Source: CAZHAC01 sp964383855 (GTDB taxonomy: Bacteria; Chloroflexota; Dormibacteria; Dormibacterales; Dormibacteraceae). From it: a stretch of DNA of 64,000 nt. The stretch is taken from NCBI GenBank assembly GCA_964383855.1, contig CAYLIP010000001.1:1-64000 (forward strand). Reading direction: 5' to 3'. Below the pieces are notes generated by a model. It was not told where the DNA came from and ran no database searches. It saw only the letters and a program-made list of their open reading frames with translations. The stretch's first letter is position 1. Each line of letters starts with the position of its first letter. Below, piece by piece: positions 60,397-64,000 of the stretch. Both the position numbers and the translations under genes were made by a program.

Positions 60397-61452
60397 GTGG
60401 CGACCCGGTTCCTGGTCGACGGCGGGCAGCCGGCGGCCGAGGTGGCGCGGCTGCTGGCCGGCTTTCTCGCCGAGGCCCGGAGAACGATCGACATGGCGGT
60501 CTACGACCTGGTGCTGGCCGGCGAGCCGGAGGCGATCGTCACCGCCGCGCTGGCGGGGGCGATCGGGCGGGGCGTGCAGGTGCGGCTCGCCTACAACCAG
60601 GATCATCCGCGCCGTCCCGGGCTGCCGCCCCCGCCGCAGCAGGAGGTGCTGGGAGCGCCCTCGATCCGCGAACTGCCGGGCCTCCAGCACCGGGCCATCC
60701 CGGGCGTCCCCGACCTCATGCACCACAAGTACGCGGTCGTCGACGGGGCGCAGGTCTGGAGCGGATCCACGAACTGGACCAACGACTCCTGGACCCGGGA
60801 GGAGAACGTCATCGTCACCCTTCGGAGCGAGCCGCTGGCGGCCGCCTTCGAGGCCGATTTCGAAGAGCTGTGGAACGACCCCGTGGTGGCCGATTCGGGT
60901 CGCCGGCCGCCGGTCTGGACGGCGCTCGCGGACGGGACCGAGGTGCGCGCGTACTTCACCCCCGGCCGGGCCCAGAAGCTGGTCTCCGAGATCTGCCAGC
61001 GGATTGCCACCGCCCGCTCGCGCGTCCGGCTCTGCTCGCCGGTGCTGACCTCCGGGCCCATCCTGGGCACGCTCTGCGACCTCGTCGAGCACGGCCTGCG
61101 CGCCGATTTCCGGGGTGTCCTCGACCTGACTCAGATGGAGGAGGCGCGAGCCAACTGGCGGCATAACCAGCACGCGGCCTGGAAGCTGGCGGCGGTCGAC
61201 CGCGTGGTGGCGGCGATCCCCTTCAGCGCCAAGCGCTCCACGCCCTGGGGCCAGGGCAGCGTCCACGACTTCATGCACGCCAAGTGCGTGGTCTGCGACG
61301 ACACCGTCTTCGTCGGCAGCTACAACCTCTCCCGGAGCGGGGAGACCAACGCCGAGAACGTGCTCGAGATCAAAAGCCCCGCCCTTGCCGATGAGTTCGG
61401 CGACTACATAGACCGGCTCGCGAACACGTATCCTCCGGCACTGTTCTCATGA
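60397..61452 (+). CDS. Phospholipase D-like (HKD) domain protein
   Basis: The 351-residue protein has two HKD-type motifs: HHKYAVVDGAQVWSGSTNWT (first half, about residue 108) and HAKCVVCDDTVFVGSYNLSR followed by SGETNAEN (second half). This is a complete PLD active site. Such enzymes cut phosphodiester bonds in phospholipids or nucleic acids. No signal peptide is seen, so the substrate is uncertain. It starts at GTG and ends in an ATGA overlap with the permease gene. Confidence 0.9.
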   Translation: MATRFLVDGGQPAAEVARLLAGFLAEARRTIDMAVYDLVLAGEPEAIVTAALAGAIGRGVQVRLAYNQDHPRRPGLPPPPQQEVLGAPSIRELPGLQHRAIPGVPDLMHHKYAVVDGAQVWSGSTNWTNDSWTREENVIVTLRSEPLAAAFEADFEELWNDPVVADSGRRPPVWTALADGTEVRAYFTPGRAQKLVSEICQRIATARSRVRLCSPVLTSGPILGTLCDLVEHGLRADFRGVLDLTQMEEARANWRHNQHAAWKLAAVDRVVAAIPFSAKRSTPWGQGSVHDFMHAKCVVCDDTVFVGSYNLSRSGETNAENVLEIKSPALADEFGDYIDRLANTYPPALFS

Positions 61453-63299
61453 GCGAAGGCGGGAATCCTCTCCGGCGCGGGCGCCTCCCCGGCGACGTCC
61501 GCGTGGTCGTCCAGGGCCGCACCAAGCTTCCCCGAACGCTGGGCGCGGGCGCGCTCTTCGCGGCCTGCTACGGCAACGTCGGCTCCTCGATCTACTACGG
61601 GCTCGGGGTCACCGCGGCCTTTGCGCTGGGCCTGACGCCGCTGGCGCTGATCCTGGCCGGAGGCATCTTCGTGACCACGGCCCTCAACTACGCCGAGGGC
61701 ACCGCCGCCATGCCCCACGCCGGCGGCTCCTCGAGCTTCGCGCGCCGCGCCTTCAACGAGCCGATCGGCTTCATCGTGGGCTGGATCCAGCTCCTCAACT
61801 ACACGGCGACGGTCGCCATCTCCTCCTACACCGCGATCTCCTACCTGGGCGCCCTGGGCAAGTTCGGCAGCCTCGCCAGGCCCCTGCTCCTGATGCACGA
61901 CCACCAGACCTGGCACGTGGGCGCGGCCGTGGTCCTGACCGGCCTGCTGATCATCGTCAACGTGATCGGCATCCAGGAGTCGAGCTTCATGAACCTGGTG
62001 CTCGCGCTCCTCGACCTCTTCACGCAGCTGGTTCTCGTGATCCTGGGCATCTTCCTGCTGCTCAACTTCAGCACCGTGATCCACAACATCAGGTGGGGCG
62101 TCGCGCCCACCTGGGGCAACTTCCTCTCCTCGATCTCGATCGCGATGGTGACCTACACCGGCATCGAAACCATCTCCAACATGTCGGAGGAAGCGAAGAA
62201 CCCGGGGCGGGCCGTGCCGCGCGCGACCTACGCCGTGATCGTGGCCGTGCTCTTCGTGTCCGCCTTCCTGCCGACCGTCGGCATGAGCGTCTTCCCGGTC
62301 TACCAGGACCACGGGCAGTACACGACCGACCTGGCGACCAAGTGGGTCAACGACCCGGTGGCAGGGGTCGTGGCCCAGTTCCACCCGGCCTGGCTGGCCA
62401 CCCTGGCCGGCGTCTGGGTCGCCATCCTGGCCTTCACGATCCTGGTCATCGCCACCAACGCGGGCCTGATCGGCATCTCGCGCCTCAGCTACTCGCTGGC
62501 CACCAACGATCTCTTTCCCAAGGCCTTCGCGCGGCTCCATCCCAAGTACCGCACGCCATACATCTCGATCATCGTCTTCGGGGTCGCCGGCGCCGTCCTG
62601 GTGCTGCCCGGCCAGATCGACCTCATGGGCGCCGTCTACTCGCTGGCCGCGACCTTCGCCTTCTGCATGGCCCACCTGGCCGTGATGCGCCTGCGCTACG
62701 TGGAGCCGGATCTCTACCGGCCGTACCGCATGCCCCTCAACATCCGGTTCGGCCGCGCCAGCATCCCTGTGCTTTCGGTCGTGGGCGCGCTGGCCATCGG
62801 GACCGTGTTCACACAGCTGGTCTTCGAGAACGTGAGCAGCTCGAGCTTCATCTACGTCGGCTGGCTGGCGCTCGGCGTGGCCGCTTTCGTGGCCTACCGG
62901 CGGCACCGGGCCGAGCCGCTCTGGGAGCCGCTGGAGGTGCCGCCACCCCCCGACCGCGAGATCGTGCACCACCGCCAGGCGCCGCCCGCCGGGGCCCGCG
63001 TGCGCCTGGGCCGGCGAGGCCGCATCGAGGAGGTGCTGCCCGCCGACGTGGCCGACGAGCAGCGCGCGGTCCAGCGGCGCCGGACCCGGTTCCTCGGCCT
63101 CCATCTCCTGATCCAGAGGCACGGACGGCTGCGGGTCATGCTCGGACTGCTCCTCTGCCTGGCGGTCAGCGTCCTGGCGGTCGCTCTCGACCTGTCGCCC
63201 TACGATCCCTTCGGGCCCAAGCTCGGCTGGTCACCAGGCATCCTCGGGGTGACATTCGCGGCGGCCTGGCTCCTGCTCCGGTCGCGCAGCGAGACGTGA
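61449..63299 (+). CDS. APC-superfamily amino acid permease
   Basis: The 616-residue protein has about twelve transmembrane helices in its first 480 residues; GNVGSSIYYGLGVTAAFALG is the first-helix substrate-binding motif and MVTYTGIETISNMSEEAKNPGRAVPR is the APC signature of helix 6-loop. A cytoplasmic basic region (about 490-565, HHRQAPPAGARVRLGRRGRI) and two further helices near the C-terminus are extra to the basic APC fold. The substrate is not predictable. It starts in an overlap with the PLD gene. Confidence 0.9.
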   Translation: MSEGGNPLRRGRLPGDVRVVVQGRTKLPRTLGAGALFAACYGNVGSSIYYGLGVTAAFALGLTPLALILAGGIFVTTALNYAEGTAAMPHAGGSSSFARRAFNEPIGFIVGWIQLLNYTATVAISSYTAISYLGALGKFGSLARPLLLMHDHQTWHVGAAVVLTGLLIIVNVIGIQESSFMNLVLALLDLFTQLVLVILGIFLLLNFSTVIHNIRWGVAPTWGNFLSSISIAMVTYTGIETISNMSEEAKNPGRAVPRATYAVIVAVLFVSAFLPTVGMSVFPVYQDHGQYTTDLATKWVNDPVAGVVAQFHPAWLATLAGVWVAILAFTILVIATNAGLIGISRLSYSLATNDLFPKAFARLHPKYRTPYISIIVFGVAGAVLVLPGQIDLMGAVYSLAATFAFCMAHLAVMRLRYVEPDLYRPYRMPLNIRFGRASIPVLSVVGALAIGTVFTQLVFENVSSSSFIYVGWLALGVAAFVAYRRHRAEPLWEPLEVPPPPDREIVHHRQAPPAGARVRLGRRGRIEEVLPADVADEQRAVQRRRTRFLGLHLLIQRHGRLRVMLGLLLCLAVSVLAVALDLSPYDPFGPKLGWSPGILGVTFAAAWLLLRSRSET

Positions 63300-63351
63300 T
63301 ACACCCGTAAGCCTGAGAACGCTTAGGGCGGCCCTCTGGGCGACCGTCGGG

Positions 63352-64000
63352 ATGGTGGCCGCGGCCGCCGTCTTCCTCTTTGCCTTTGCCCCGGCCGGGC
63401 ATGGCGCGGGCACCGGCACCGTGCTTTTTCTGAGCAGCTCGAGCGCGGGGGCCCGCGTCGAGCCGGCGCTGGCGGTGCGGCTGACCGGGATGAGCAGGGA
63501 CGCGGGCCGGATCTCGGGGGCCGTTCCGGCGGCGCCGGCCTACGCGCAGGTGGCGCGGGCGGCCGTGCCCGCCGGCCGCTACGGCGGGGTCGTGGCGGGC
63601 GGCTCGGTGATCCCGGCCAACATCGAGGTGCGCGCCGGCCAGGTGACGCCCGTACTGCTCGCGGTGGATGGTGGCGGCCTGGTCCCCGGCGGCGTCTACG
63701 CCGGGAACGACGAGTTCAACCTCGGGCTCAGTGAGCTCGGCGGCAAGCTGGTTCCGCTGCCCGACTTCAACCTTGTCGACCAGGCCGGCGCCCCCCTCGA
63801 CCGAGCTTCTCTGCTGGGCCGGCCGGTCGTGATCGCGGCCTTTCACACCACCTGCCATGAGACCTGCCCGCTCTACACGGGCGCGCTCCTCCAGCTGCGG
63901 CAGAGGGTGGGGGACTCGGTCCGCATCGTCGAGGTCACGACCGATCCCGCCACCGACCAGCCGGCCGTCCTCGCCGACTACGCGCGCCGGGTGGGCGCCG
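63352..64000 (+). CDS. SCO1/SenC-family copper chaperone or redoxin, 3' partial
   Basis: The gene runs off the window; at least 216 codons are present. An N-terminal membrane anchor (GMVAAAAVFLFAFAP) is followed by an extra domain of about 120 residues, then the redoxin start LPDFNLVDQAGAPLDRASLL and HTTCHETCPLYTGALLQL, with the CxxxCP copper-binding motif of SCO proteins. These assemble the CuA site of cytochrome oxidase. ATG 63352 is canonical; a CTG at 63313 would give a basic signal-like N-terminus (RTLRAALWATVG). Confidence 0.8.
   Translation, partial: MVAAAAVFLFAFAPAGHGAGTGTVLFLSSSSAGARVEPALAVRLTGMSRDAGRISGAVPAAPAYAQVARAAVPAGRYGGVVAGGSVIPANIEVRAGQVTPVLLAVDGGGLVPGGVYAGNDEFNLGLSELGGKLVPLPDFNLVDQAGAPLDRASLLGRPVVIAAFHTTCHETCPLYTGALLQLRQRVGDSVRIVEVTTDPATDQPAVLADYARRVGA

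Overview
The window is one continuous, very GC-rich bacterial chromosome segment (roughly 70% GC by eye). Genes are densely packed, often overlap by 4 nt (ATGA, GTGA, TTGA), and GTG or TTG starts are common. There is no phage, transposon, CRISPR array or tRNA gene. The gene set points to an uncultivated Terrabacteria lineage near Chloroflexota, such as Candidatus Dormibacterota. It has a cell-division cluster with FtsA, FtsZ and the small basic protein Sbp, an actinobacterial-style LppX-like lipoprotein, an F420-type oxidoreductase remnant, Tad pilus genes and a T-box in front of ileS. The taxonomic placement is inference.

Layout. 1-3314: end of a Tad/Flp pilus operon (TadA end, TadB, TadC, three TadE/G-like minor pilins). 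3334-8930: mobA, etfBA, a CysRS-domain/glycosyltransferase fusion, a LysE exporter and a DUF3048 protein. 8996-13617: acyl-CoA carboxyltransferase, BKACE enzyme, biotin carrier, trmK, zinc-ribbon protein, RNase HI and the RNase P RNA. 13679-15891: reverse-strand accessory genes. 16110-46840: a long envelope, division and housekeeping superoperon. It starts with a promoter and MraZ boxes, then mraZ rsmH ftsL ftsI / murF mraY murD ftsW murG murC murB ddl ftsQ sbp / ftsA ftsZ nrdR rraB-like pgeF yggS yggT / T-box ileS lspA rluD gmk coaBC lppX-like priA. Reverse-strand genes interrupt it twice. 46837-52792: two TenA-like proteins, DinB, def, fmt, smpB, an R2-like oxidase with its TetR regulator, and tmRNA. 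52818-64000: small proteins, polysaccharide deacetylase, VOC protein, YjbR protein, oxidoreductase remnant, acyl-CoA dehydrogenase, esterase, LapA-like and LOG proteins, phospholipase D-like protein, APC permease and a truncated SCO gene.

How the genes work together. The central 30 kb makes UDP-MurNAc-pentapeptide (MurF, MurD, MurC, MurB, Ddl), lipid I and lipid II (MraY, MurG), and polymerises and crosslinks it at the septum (FtsW, FtsI, FtsL, FtsQ, FtsA, FtsZ). Downstream genes process tRNA, mRNA and nascent proteins: IleS, Def, Fmt, SmpB and tmRNA. EtfAB and the acyl-CoA dehydrogenase form a plausible fatty-acid electron route. The carboxyltransferase/BKACE/biotin-carrier trio looks like a compact acyl-CoA module of unknown substrate.

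Most notable points: likely CTG or other non-canonical start codons (rluD, pgeF, trmK), the CysRS-GT2 fusion, the BKACE module without a biotin carboxylase, the four-copy 10-bp MraZ operator, a classical T-box that appears to act on translation, a cysteine-free TenA beside a catalytic one, and sequence changes in otherwise invariant motifs of MraY, PriA and FtsZ. No wholly new multi-gene defence or mobile system is visible.
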